A stretch of 64,000 nt of DNA from Pseudomonas sp. Q11 (GTDB lineage: Bacteria; Pseudomonadota; Gammaproteobacteria; Pseudomonadales; Pseudomonadaceae). The notes beneath the pieces were generated by a model. It was not told the origin of the DNA, ran no database searches, and saw only the letters and a list, made by a program, of their open reading frames with translations. Shown here one piece after another: positions 1 through 7,657 of the stretch. The stretch is taken from positions 36,125 through 100,124 of the forward strand of contig NZ_JAKNQY010000024.1 of assembly GCF_024494355.1 (NCBI RefSeq). Reading direction: 5' to 3'. Numbering within the stretch: the first letter of the stretch is position 1; each line of letters starts with the position of its first letter. The translations under genes were made by a program, and so were the position numbers.

Positions 1-8
1 CGTCATCC

Positions 9-1259
9 ATGAACAGCGAAACCATCAGCCAGTCGATTTCCATCGTGCATCCCGTCAGCCTCAGCCACGGCAAAAATGCCGAGGTCTGGGACACCGATGG
101 CAAACGCTACATCGATTTCGTGGGTGGCATCGGCGTGTTGAACCTCGGTCACTGCCATCCTCGCATTGTCGAAGCCATCCGCGAACAGGCGACCCGACTG
201 ACGCATTACGCCTTCAACGCCGCCCCGCACGCGCCCTACATCGAACTAATGGAACGCCTGGCAGCGTTTGTTCCGGTGGATTACCCGGTCAGCGGCATGC
301 TCACCAACAGTGGCGCCGAAGCCGCGGAAAACGCCTTGAAGATCGTACGCGGCGCCACGGGCCGCACCGCCGTCATCGCCTTTGACGGCGGTTTCCACGG
401 CAGAACCCTGGCCACCCTCAACCTCAACGGCAAAGTCGCACCCTACAAACAGAAAGTCGGCGTATTGCCCGGCCCGGTCTATCACCTGCCCTACCCCAGC
501 AAGGACAACGGTGTCACCTGCGAAGAGGCGTTGAAGGCCATGGAGCGGTTGTTCAGCGTCGAGATCGACGTGAATGACGTCGCGTGTTTCATCGTCGAAC
601 CGGTGCAGGGCGAAGCCGGTTTCCTGCCGATGGATGTTCCGTTCGCCCAGGCCCTGCGAAGGTTCTGCGACGAAAAGGGCATTGTGTTGATCATCGATGA
701 AATCCAGTCCGGCTTCGGCCGCACCGGCCAGCGCTTTGCGTTCTCGCGACTGGGCATCGAGCCGGACCTGATCCTGCTGGGTAAAAGCATTGCCGGCGGC
801 GTCCCCCTGGGCGCCGTGGTGGGGCGCAAGTCGCTGCTGGACAATCTGCCCAAAGGCGGCCTGGGCGGCACTTACTCAGGCAACCCCATCGCCTGCGCCG
901 CCGCATTGGCAACCCTGGAGGAAATGACCGACGCAAACCTGCAAGCCTGGGGCACGCAACAGGAAGAGGCGATTGTCAGCCGCTACGAGTCATGGCGCAG
1001 CCGCGGGCTGTCACCTTACCTGGGCCGCCTGACCGGCGTCGGCGCGATGCGCGGCATCGAACTGGCCCATGCCAACGGCAGCCCGGCCTCGGCACAATTG
1101 ACGCAATTGCTGGCCTTGGCGCGGGAGTCTGGTTTGTTGCTGATGCCCAGCGGCAAGTCCCGACACATCATTCGACTGCTGGCGCCACTGACGACCGAGT
1201 CGGCGGTGTTGGAGGAAGGGTTGGATATTCTGGGAGCTTGCCTGGCGAAGCTGTCTTAA
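9..1259 (+). CDS. Class III PLP-dependent aminotransferase (4-aminobutyrate/acetylornithine type)
   Basis: This is a 416-residue fold-type I aminotransferase of class III, the family of GabT and ArgD, which moves an amino group from an omega-amino substrate to a 2-oxo acid using pyridoxal phosphate. Visible family features are the N-terminal WDTDGKRYIDFVGGIGVLNLGH segment split around residues 27-48, the TNSGAEAAENALK phosphate-binding loop near 99-111, IIDEIQSGFGRTG near 228-240 with the cofactor Asp, and the Schiff-base lysine in LLGKSIAGG (Lys259). The length is normal. The substrate cannot be told from sequence; a GABA-type or diamine enzyme is likely. Only eight bases precede the ATG in the window, so the ribosome-binding site and upstream operon context are mostly outside. 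It is convergent with trxB across a REP element. Confidence 0.85.
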   Translation: MNSETISQSISIVHPVSLSHGKNAEVWDTDGKRYIDFVGGIGVLNLGHCHPRIVEAIREQATRLTHYAFNAAPHAPYIELMERLAAFVPVDYPVSGMLTNSGAEAAENALKIVRGATGRTAVIAFDGGFHGRTLATLNLNGKVAPYKQKVGVLPGPVYHLPYPSKDNGVTCEEALKAMERLFSVEIDVNDVACFIVEPVQGEAGFLPMDVPFAQALRRFCDEKGIVLIIDEIQSGFGRTGQRFAFSRLGIEPDLILLGKSIAGGVPLGAVVGRKSLLDNLPKGGLGGTYSGNPIACAAALATLEEMTDANLQAWGTQQEEAIVSRYESWRSRGLSPYLGRLTGVGAMRGIELAHANGSPASAQLTQLLALARESGLLLMPSGKSRHIIRLLAPLTTESAVLEEGLDILGACLAKLS

Positions 1260-1288
1260 AGTGCAGCTCTTCTGACCACACAAAAAAT

Positions 1289-1380
1289 CTGTGGGAGCGA
1301 GCCTGCTCGCGATTCGGTGGCACATCCAACACTGATGCAAGCTGACCCGGCGCCATCGCGAGCAGGCTCGCTCCCACAGG
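1289..1380. repeat. REP inverted-repeat pair (GCTCCCACA type)
   Basis: Two inverted copies of the TGTGGGAGCGAGCCTGCTCG unit, followed by CGAT, face each other across about 45 bases, in the convergent gap between the aminotransferase and trxB. It is the commonest REP family in this window. Confidence 0.85.
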
Positions 1381-1432
1381 GGGTTTGTGGCGAACAAAAC
1401 ATCTTGTCCACTGAACAGAAAAATCCCGCGCA

Positions 1433-1461
1433 TAAAAAACCGGCCGAAGCCGGTTTTTTAT
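1433..1461 (-). terminator. Intrinsic terminator of trxB, probably bidirectional
   Basis: The hairpin AACCGGC-CGAA-GCCGGTT is flanked by A and T runs on both sides, just beyond the trxB stop codon. It can stop trxB transcription and also serve the convergent aminotransferase. Confidence 0.8.
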
Positions 1462-1471
1462 ACCAGTTGAA

Positions 1472-2434
1472 TCAGAACGAAGCGTTCTGCAGACCGTCCA
1501 GGTAACGCTCGGTGTCCAAGGCTGCCATGCAACCGGCACCCGCCGAGGTAATCGCCTGGCGGTAGACGTGGTCGGCCACGTCGCCGGCCGCGAAAATGCC
1601 TTCCACGCTGGTGGCGGTGGCGTTGCCTTCACGGCCGCCCTTGACCACCAGGTAGCCATCCTTGAGTTCCAGCTGGCCTTCGAACAGCGAGGTGTTCGGT
1701 GTGTGGCCGATGGCGATGAATACGCCGTCGACTTTGATCTCGTCAAAGCTGCCGTCGTTGTTCTTCAGACGGGCACCGGTCACGCCCATGTTGTCACCCA
1801 GCACTTCGTCCAGGGTCGCGTTGAGTTTGAGGATGATCTTGCCTTCAGCCACACGGGCATTGAGCTTGTCGATCAGGATCTTCTCGGCGCGGAAGGTTTC
1901 GCGACGATGGATCAGGGTGACCGTGCTGGCAATGTTGGCCAGGTACAGGGCTTCCTCAACGGCGGTGTTGCCGCCACCGACTACGGCCACTGGTTTGTTG
2001 CGGTAGAAGAAACCGTCGCAAGTGGCGCAGGCGGAAACGCCTTTGCCCATGAACGCTTCTTCCGACGGCAGGCCCAAGTAACGAGCGCTGGCGCCGGTTG
2101 CAATGATCAGGGCATCGCAGGTGTAGGTCGCGCTGTCGCCGGTCAGGGTGTACGGCTTGGCGGCGAAGTCCACGGCATTGATGTGGTCGAAAACGATCTC
2201 GGTCTCGAAGCGCTCGGCATGCTCTTTCATGCGCTCCATCAACACCGGGCCGGTCAGGCCGTGGACATCGCCCGGCCAGTTATCGACTTCAGTGGTGGTG
2301 GTCAATTGACCGCCGGCCTGCATGCCGGTGATCAGCAGTGGCTTGAGGTTGGCACGGGCCGCATACACCGCAGCGCTGTAACCGGCAGGGCCGGAACCGA
2401 GAATAATCACTCGCGAATGACGCACTTCAGACAT
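1472..2434 (-). CDS. trxB: Thioredoxin-disulfide reductase
   Basis: TrxB is a cytoplasmic flavoprotein that uses NADPH to reduce thioredoxin. The 320-residue product has the FAD-binding GSGPAGYSAAVYAARA motif near residues 14-29, the redox pair CATC at 136-139, the NADPH-binding GGGNTAVEEA loop near 153, and the C-terminal GIFAAGDVAD FAD motif. Length matches the E. coli enzyme. The open frame extends upstream, but the ATG at 2434 is preferred: it begins MSEVRHSRVIILGSG and has AGGAG six bases before it. It is divergent from cysZ with roughly 300 bp between the starts. Confidence 0.97.
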   Translation of the reverse strand: MSEVRHSRVIILGSGPAGYSAAVYAARANLKPLLITGMQAGGQLTTTTEVDNWPGDVHGLTGPVLMERMKEHAERFETEIVFDHINAVDFAAKPYTLTGDSATYTCDALIIATGASARYLGLPSEEAFMGKGVSACATCDGFFYRNKPVAVVGGGNTAVEEALYLANIASTVTLIHRRETFRAEKILIDKLNARVAEGKIILKLNATLDEVLGDNMGVTGARLKNNDGSFDEIKVDGVFIAIGHTPNTSLFEGQLELKDGYLVVKGGREGNATATSVEGIFAAGDVADHVYRQAITSAGAGCMAALDTERYLDGLQNASF

Positions 2435-2736
2435 GACCTGCTCCTGTTGACCGGACCTGACGGACCGGGACGCCGGATGAGCGGCGCGAATAAAAAGGGA
2501 CTGTTGACGCACTTGGGGAAGGCTTTGGTTCGACAGTCCTGAAAAAGAATGGGTGCAGCGTATCGAGGGAGCGAAGATTAAGGAAATACGGTTTAACAAT
2601 CCAGCTCATAGGTGAGCTCTATCCGTATCGGTCAGCTCAATAAACTCGGCAAACGTTGTTACACGCCATGTCGATGCTTTCCCGAGCCCGGCAAAGCCGG
2701 TATGGTCGGCGCGTTCATCTTCGCTCGGAGCCTCCT

Positions 2737-3492
2737 ATGCCCGCCCCCGTCCTGTCCGGCCCGCAATATTTGCGAGAAGGCCTCAAACTGGTCTTAAGCC
2801 CGGGTCTGCGATTGTTTGTACTGTTGCCATTGATGATCAACCTGGTGCTGTTCGTCGGATTGATCTACCTGGCCGGCCATCAGTTCAGCCTATGGGTCGA
2901 CACGCTGATGCCGTCGTTACCGGATTGGCTGAGCTTTCTCAACTATGTCCTGTGGCCGCTGTTCGTAGTGCTTGTGGTGCTGATGGTGTTTTTCACCTTC
3001 ACCATGCTTGCCAATATCATTGCCGCGCCGTTCAACGGTTTTCTCGCGGAGAAAGTCGAAGTGGTCATCCGTGGCAGCGACGACTTCCCGGCCTTCAGTT
3101 GGAGTGAGTTGATCGCCATGATCCCGCGCACCCTGGCCCGGGAGGCACGCAAGCTTGGCTATTTCCTGCCTCGCGCCTTGGGACTGTTGGTGCTGTCCTT
3201 CATTCCGGTGATCAATATCGTGGCCGCGCCGTTGTGGCTGCTGTTCGGGGTCTGGATGATGGCGATCCAGTACATCGACTACCCGGCGGACAACCATAAG
3301 CTGGGCTGGAACGAAATGCTCGCCTGGCTGCGGGAAAAACGCTGGCAGAGCCTGGGCTTTGGCGGCAGCGTGTACCTGGTGCTGCTGATCCCGGTGGTCA
3401 ACATCCTGATGATGCCGGCGGCCGTGGCCGGGGCGACCTTGTTCTGGGTCCGCGAGCAAGGCGCCGAGACCGCGTTGGCCCGGCAAGGCTGA
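2737..3492 (+). CDS. cysZ: Sulfate transporter CysZ
   Basis: CysZ is an inner-membrane sulfate-uptake protein feeding cysteine synthesis. The 251-residue sequence has four or more long hydrophobic stretches (for example near residues 25-45, 70-95, 150-185 and 205-235 of the product) and the family features GPQYLREGLKLVLSPGLR at the N-terminus and a PFNGFLAEKVE segment after the second membrane span. The ATG at 2737 is chosen because GGAG lies a few bases before it; the longer frame from 2656 adds a tail not typical of the family. Its neighbour trxB supplies reducing power used by sulfate assimilation, a plausible but unproven link; the cys genes themselves are about 8 kb away. Confidence 0.92.
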   Translation: MPAPVLSGPQYLREGLKLVLSPGLRLFVLLPLMINLVLFVGLIYLAGHQFSLWVDTLMPSLPDWLSFLNYVLWPLFVVLVVLMVFFTFTMLANIIAAPFNGFLAEKVEVVIRGSDDFPAFSWSELIAMIPRTLAREARKLGYFLPRALGLLVLSFIPVINIVAAPLWLLFGVWMMAIQYIDYPADNHKLGWNEMLAWLREKRWQSLGFGGSVYLVLLIPVVNILMMPAAVAGATLFWVREQGAETALARQG

Positions 3493-3555
3493 CCGGTCAC
3501 AAATCCATCATCCAAGCGTCACAATGGCGAAACGGCCCCAGTCGACACTGGGGTC

Positions 3556-4731
3556 ATGACCACACACCTGCATATCACCCTCATCACCGAAACCTTCCCG
3601 CCGGAAATCAATGGCGTGGCCAATACCCTGGGCCGCCTGTGCGACGGCTTGCGCGCCCGCGGGCATCAGGTGGAATTGATACGGCCTCGTCAGGCTGGCG
3701 ACCAGCGCCAGGCCAGTGACGAGCAACTGATGCTGTGCCGGGGCTGGCCGCTACCGGGGTATCCGGGCCTGCAGTGGGGCCAGGCTTCGATGCACAAGCT
3801 GCTGCGGCGCTGGAAACGTCATCGTCCGGACGTGCTGTACATCGCCACGGAAGGGCCGCTGGGTTTATCGGCGTTGCGGGCGGCGCGGCGCCTGGGCATA
3901 TCGGTGGTCAGTGGCTTCCACACCAACTTCCAGCAATACACCCAGCAGTATGGCCTCGAGTTATTGAGTCGCGCCCTCACCCATTACCTGCGTTGGTTCC
4001 ACAACCGTTCCAACCTGACCCTGGTGCCGAGCCTCAGTCAGCGCATGGAGCTGGAACGCCGGCATTTCGAGCGCGTGGCGCTGTTGTCCCGCGGTGTGGA
4101 CAGCCAACTGTTCCACCCGATCAAACGCTCGACAACCCTGCGTGAGGCCTGGGGCTTGGGCGACGACGATATTGCGCTGATCCATGTCGGGCGTCTGGCG
4201 CCGGAAAAGAACCTGAACTTGCTCAAACGCAGTTTCAAAACACTGTGTAGCGCTTTCCCGGAGCGGCGGCTGAAACTGGTGGTGGTCGGTGACGGTCCAC
4301 AACGGGCCGCGCTGCAACAGGAACTGCCCGACGCAATTTTTTGTGGGGCCCAGCGTGGCGAGTCGTTGGCCAGCCATTATGCGTCCGGGGATGTATTCCT
4401 CTTTCCGAGCCTGACCGAAACCTTCGGCAATGTCGTGCTGGAAGCACTGGCATCCGGGTTAGGTGTGGTGGCCTACGATCAGGCCGCCGCGGCACAACAC
4501 ATCCGTCATGGTCATAACGGCGTGCTGGCCATGCCGGGGGATGAAGAGGCGTTCTGCGACGCGGCCCGGTGGCTGCTGGAGGAGCGTGAAACCTTGCGTT
4601 GCGTGCGCCTTAATGCGCGCCAACATGCCAGCCGCCAGGGCTGGGCATCGGTGATCGAGCAGTTCGAAACGCAGTTGCGTGGGGTTTGTCAGATCGAGTC
4701 ATCGTTGCCCCAGGTGGTGTCGCCGCGCTGA
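3556..4731 (+). CDS. GT4-family glycosyltransferase (alpha-mannosyltransferase-like)
   Basis: A 391-residue GT-B fold glycosyltransferase of family GT4. The N-terminal acceptor domain begins ITETFPPEINGVANTLGRL, and the C-terminal donor domain has HVGRLAPEKNL near residue 215, then PSLTETFGNVVLEALASG near 285 with the E-x7-E retaining-transferase motif. This architecture is shared with GDP-mannose-dependent mannosyl transferases and glycolipid synthases; which sugar and acceptor are used is not visible. It starts 63 bp after cysZ and could be cotranscribed. A type-1 REP follows its stop. Confidence 0.8.
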   Translation: MTTHLHITLITETFPPEINGVANTLGRLCDGLRARGHQVELIRPRQAGDQRQASDEQLMLCRGWPLPGYPGLQWGQASMHKLLRRWKRHRPDVLYIATEGPLGLSALRAARRLGISVVSGFHTNFQQYTQQYGLELLSRALTHYLRWFHNRSNLTLVPSLSQRMELERRHFERVALLSRGVDSQLFHPIKRSTTLREAWGLGDDDIALIHVGRLAPEKNLNLLKRSFKTLCSAFPERRLKLVVVGDGPQRAALQQELPDAIFCGAQRGESLASHYASGDVFLFPSLTETFGNVVLEALASGLGVVAYDQAAAAQHIRHGHNGVLAMPGDEEAFCDAARWLLEERETLRCVRLNARQHASRQGWASVIEQFETQLRGVCQIESSLPQVVSPR

Positions 4732-4734
4732 AAA

Positions 4735-4832
4735 GCGTCGCGGGCAAGCCTTGCTCCCACAGAGTTATCAGTCGCTCACAAATAGTGTGCTCACTGAAGA
4801 TACTGTGGGAGCAAGGCTTGCCCGCGATGAGG
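4735..4832. repeat. REP inverted-repeat pair
   Basis: Inverted copies of a GCGGGCAAGCCTTGCTCCCACA unit (split here for length at CGGGCAAGC / CTTGCTCCCACA) flank about 45 bases between two convergent genes. It is a variant of the GCTCCCACA REP family. Confidence 0.8.
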
Positions 4833-4848
4833 CCCTACAAAGCGCCGC

Positions 4849-5952
4849 TTAAACCAGCGTCATCAACGCCTCACGGCTGAACGGCAAGATCTCCTGCTCC
4901 CGCCCTTCACGCACTTTTTGCGCCCAATCCGGGTCCACCAGCAGCGCACGCCCCACCGCCACCAGGTCGAACTCATCATTATTCAGGCGCTCCAGCAGTT
5001 TCTCCAGACTGGCCGGCTGCGCGACTTTGTCGGTGTTGACCATAAATTGCAGGAACTCGCCATCCAGACCAACGCTGCCGACGGTGATGGTTGGCTTGCC
5101 GGTGAGGGTGCGAGTCCAGCCCGCCAGGTTCAGCTCGGAACCTTCGAATTCAGGTTCCCAGAAGCGACGTGTCGAGCAGTGGAAAATATCCACGCCAGCT
5201 TCGGCCAACGGCTTGAGGAATTCGCCCAGGGCTTCTGGCGTTTGCACCAGGCGCGCGGTGTAATCCTGCTGCTTCCATTGGGAAAAACGGAAGATGATCG
5301 GGAACCCTTCGCCCACCGCGGCACGCACGGCGCGGATCAGTTCGATGGCGAAGCGCGAACGGTTGGCCAGACTTCCACCGTAACCGTCGGTGCGCGGGTT
5401 GCTGCCCTCCCAGAAGAACTGGTCCACCAGGTAGCCATGGGCGCCGTGGATCTCCACGCCATCCATGCCGATGCTCTGGGCGTCTTTCGCCGCCTGGGCG
5501 AACGCTGCGATGACTTCGTCGATATCCGCTTGGGTCATGCCGTGAACCACGACCTGGCCATCCTTGAGTTTTTCCGACGGGCCATAGCCCGGCACGCTGG
5601 CGTCCGGCTCGGTCCCCAATTTCCGCACGTTACCGACATGCCAGAGCTGCGGGACGATCTTGCCGCCTTCGGCATGCACTGCATCAACCACTTGCTTCCA
5701 GCCGGCCAGCGCGGCATCGCCGTAAAAATGTGGCACGTTCGGATAACCGTTGGAGGCCTTGTGCCCGACGGTCGTGCCTTCGGTGATGATCAGACCGACG
5801 CCGGCCGCCGCGCGACGGCGGTAATACTCCACGACCTTGGCGTTCGGCACGCCGCCTGGGGAAAAGGAGCGAGTCATCGGCGCCATCACTACCCGGGTCG
5901 GCAGCTCCATTGCACCGAGATGGAAGGGTTTGAACAAGGCTTTTACAGGCAT
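4849..5952 (-). CDS. Alkene reductase, Old Yellow Enzyme family
   Basis: A 367-residue FMN-dependent (beta/alpha)8-barrel oxidoreductase of the Old Yellow Enzyme family (NemA, XenB and relatives), which reduces activated C=C bonds and some nitro compounds with NAD(P)H. Visible signatures are VVMAPMTRSF near residue 21, the HGAHGYLVDQFFW motif near 180 with the conserved His pair region, and VAVGRALLVDPDW near the C-terminus for FMN phosphate binding. The ATG at 5952 is chosen: GGAG sits seven bases upstream, whereas an earlier GTG lies inside that ribosome-binding site. The physiological substrate is unknown. Confidence 0.9.
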   Translation of the reverse strand: MPVKALFKPFHLGAMELPTRVVMAPMTRSFSPGGVPNAKVVEYYRRRAAAGVGLIITEGTTVGHKASNGYPNVPHFYGDAALAGWKQVVDAVHAEGGKIVPQLWHVGNVRKLGTEPDASVPGYGPSEKLKDGQVVVHGMTQADIDEVIAAFAQAAKDAQSIGMDGVEIHGAHGYLVDQFFWEGSNPRTDGYGGSLANRSRFAIELIRAVRAAVGEGFPIIFRFSQWKQQDYTARLVQTPEALGEFLKPLAEAGVDIFHCSTRRFWEPEFEGSELNLAGWTRTLTGKPTITVGSVGLDGEFLQFMVNTDKVAQPASLEKLLERLNNDEFDLVAVGRALLVDPDWAQKVREGREQEILPFSREALMTLV

Positions 5953-6090
5953 GGGACACTCCACGGAAACAGGGACGCTGGTCGAATATGACAGCGATAA
6001 TATGGACCGTGGAGAACGATGGATAGCACTATTGATTTGAATGATTAAGGATCAAAAGGAAGGCCAGAAGAGTGTGTCCACACACAATAC

Positions 6091-6186
6091 CTGTGGCGAG
6101 GGAGCTTGCTCCCGCTGGGCTGCGTAGCGGCCCCGTTTTTTTGCGGTCGCTACGCAACCGAGCGGGAGCAAGCTCCCTCGCCACAG
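6091..6186. repeat. REP inverted-repeat pair (GGCGAGGGAGC type)
   Basis: Inverted CTGTGGCGAGGGAGCTTGCT units enclose a short centre with GGCTGCG / CGCAACC arms. This second REP family recurs at 16.5, 35.1, 46.0 and 52.5 kb. Confidence 0.85.
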
Positions 6187-6209
6187 GGTGTGGTGGTTGC
6201 TCCAGAGGT

Positions 6210-6692
6210 TCAGCCCAAGGCTTTTTCGATAGCCTGGATCACGGCCGGATCATCCGGCGTCGTGCGCGGCGAGAAACGCGCCAGCACCCGACCGTCCTTG
6301 CCCAGCAGGAATTTCTCGAAGTTCCAAGTGATGTCCCCGGGAAACTCGGCCCCCTCGCCCGCCAGCAGTCGGTACAACTGATGACGGTCAGGTCCGTTCA
6401 CCTCCAGCTTGCTGGACAACGGGAACGTCACACCATAGTTGAGGCTGCAGAAATCCTGGATTTCCTGTTCCGTCCCCGGCTCTTGTCCGGCGAACTGGTT
6501 GCAAGGCAGGCCCAGCACACAGAAACCCTTGGCCTTGTATTGCTGATAGAGGTTTTCCAACGCCGCGTACTGAGGTGTCAGGCCACATTTGGAGGCGACA
6601 TTGACCACCAGCACGACTTGCCCCTTGAACGGCGCCAGATCAAGTTCCTGACCATCCAGGGCTTTAAGTTTAAGGTCGTGAAAAGCACTCAT
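6210..6692 (-). CDS. Glutathione peroxidase (thiol peroxidase of the GPx family)
   Basis: A 160-residue cytoplasmic peroxidase of the thioredoxin fold that reduces hydroperoxides; bacterial members usually take electrons from thioredoxin. The catalytic set is visible: peroxidatic Cys36 in NVASKCGLTPQY, Gln70 in CNQFAGQEPG, and Trp123-Asn124 in ITWNFEKFLLGKDG. The ATG at 6692 (MSAFHDLKLKALDGQ) gives the normal family length; the longer upstream frame overlaps the slyD terminator and is unlikely. Next upstream on the same strand is slyD, an order also known in P. aeruginosa. Confidence 0.92.
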   Translation of the reverse strand: MSAFHDLKLKALDGQELDLAPFKGQVVLVVNVASKCGLTPQYAALENLYQQYKAKGFCVLGLPCNQFAGQEPGTEQEIQDFCSLNYGVTFPLSSKLEVNGPDRHQLYRLLAGEGAEFPGDITWNFEKFLLGKDGRVLARFSPRTTPDDPAVIQAIEKALG

Positions 6693-6753
6693 GACGAACT
6701 CCAGGTTTGCGGATCTTTTCGAACAGCCATGGGGCGATGCTAGCAGCAACCGA

Positions 6754-6780
6754 CTAAAAAGGCGCCGTAAGGCGCCTTTC
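6754..6780 (-). terminator. Intrinsic terminator downstream of slyD
   Basis: The stem AAGGCGCC-GTAA-GGCGCCTT is followed, read on the minus strand, by a T run. It separates slyD from the glutathione peroxidase gene. Confidence 0.75.
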
Positions 6781-6806
6781 CAGTTCACTTGAGCGTAGCG
6801 CAGAAA

Positions 6807-7292
6807 TCAGTGGTGATGACCACCTTCGCCATGGACGTGACCATGAGCGATTTCTTCCTGGCTGGCTTCACGAATGTCGACAATCTTGACCTGGAAGTTC
6901 AAGCGCTGACCGGCCAACGGGTGGTTGCCGTCAACGGTGACGTCATCGCCTTCCAGGTCGCGGATGGTGACGATCTGCATCTGGCCATCGGGCGCCGAAG
7001 CGTGGAACTGCATGCCTACTTCCAGCTCATCCACGCCCTCGAACATGCTGCGGCTCAGGGTGCTGACCAGCTCGGCGGAGTATTCGCCATAAGCATCTTC
7101 CGGCTCAACGGTAACGTTCAGCTCGTCACCGGAAGTTTTGCCTTCCAGGGCTTTTTCCAGCCCCTGGATGATGTTGCCTGCGCCATGCAGGTAGACCAGC
7201 GGAGCGCCGCCGGCAGAGCTGTCGATGACCTCACCAGCGTCGTTGGTCAGGGTATAGTCGATGGAGACAGCCTTATTGGCGGCGATCAGCAT
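6807..7292 (-). CDS. slyD: FKBP-type peptidyl-prolyl isomerase SlyD
   Basis: SlyD is a cytoplasmic prolyl isomerase and chaperone that also binds metals. The 161-residue protein has the FKBP half-domains split by the insert-in-flap chaperone domain (about residues 70-125, including EDAYGEY) and NHPLAGQRLNFQVKI near 131-145. The tail is His-rich (HGHVHGEGGHHH) but short compared with E. coli SlyD, which carries a long Cys/His metal-binding tail. The start at 7292 (MLIAANKAVSIDY) fits the family. Its ATG overlaps, on the opposite strand, the first ATG of the DUF3565 gene. Confidence 0.93.
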   Translation of the reverse strand: MLIAANKAVSIDYTLTNDAGEVIDSSAGGAPLVYLHGAGNIIQGLEKALEGKTSGDELNVTVEPEDAYGEYSAELVSTLSRSMFEGVDELEVGMQFHASAPDGQMQIVTIRDLEGDDVTVDGNHPLAGQRLNFQVKIVDIREASQEEIAHGHVHGEGGHHH

Positions 7293-7599
7293 GGGGCGAG
7301 ACCTTTTGCATAAGAATGAAGAACGGACAAGTCTAAACAAGGATTTGCCCGAAAGCGAACGGAACCCGGACAAACGGCCCTGCTCGAACAGACCAACGGT
7401 CACAGGTTTTCATCAGGACGAGGACGGGCACTGGGTGGCCGAGCTGTCCTGCGGCCATACCCAGCACCTGCGCCACCAGCCACCGTGGCAATCCCGTAGC
7501 TGGGTGCTGGACCCTGTCCAACGTACTGAAAAAATTGGCCAGCCCTTTGACTGCGGCTGGTGCGCACAGGCCCCGGTTAGCGATAACCTTGGCGCCTGA
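7291..7599 (+). CDS. DUF3565 domain-containing small protein
   Basis: A product of about 102 residues. Its C-terminal two thirds match what I recall of DUF3565: TGFHQDEDGHWVAELSCGHTQH, then RHQPPWQSRSWVLD and DCGWC near the end. The paired Cys/His (SCGHTQH, CGWC) suggest a small zinc-binding fold; the function is unknown. The start is uncertain. The ATG at 7291 overlaps the slyD start codon on the other strand and has no clear ribosome-binding site; a TTG at 7345 with AAGG just upstream would still keep the whole domain. It stands where acetate kinase is found in P. aeruginosa. Confidence 0.65.
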   Translation: MGRDLLHKNEERTSLNKDLPESERNPDKRPCSNRPTVTGFHQDEDGHWVAELSCGHTQHLRHQPPWQSRSWVLDPVQRTEKIGQPFDCGWCAQAPVSDNLGA

Positions 7600-7657
7600 A
7601 TTGACGGTAGACGGCAGTTATAGCCTCGCCTTTGCCATGCTCCTTTAGAGAATCCGC

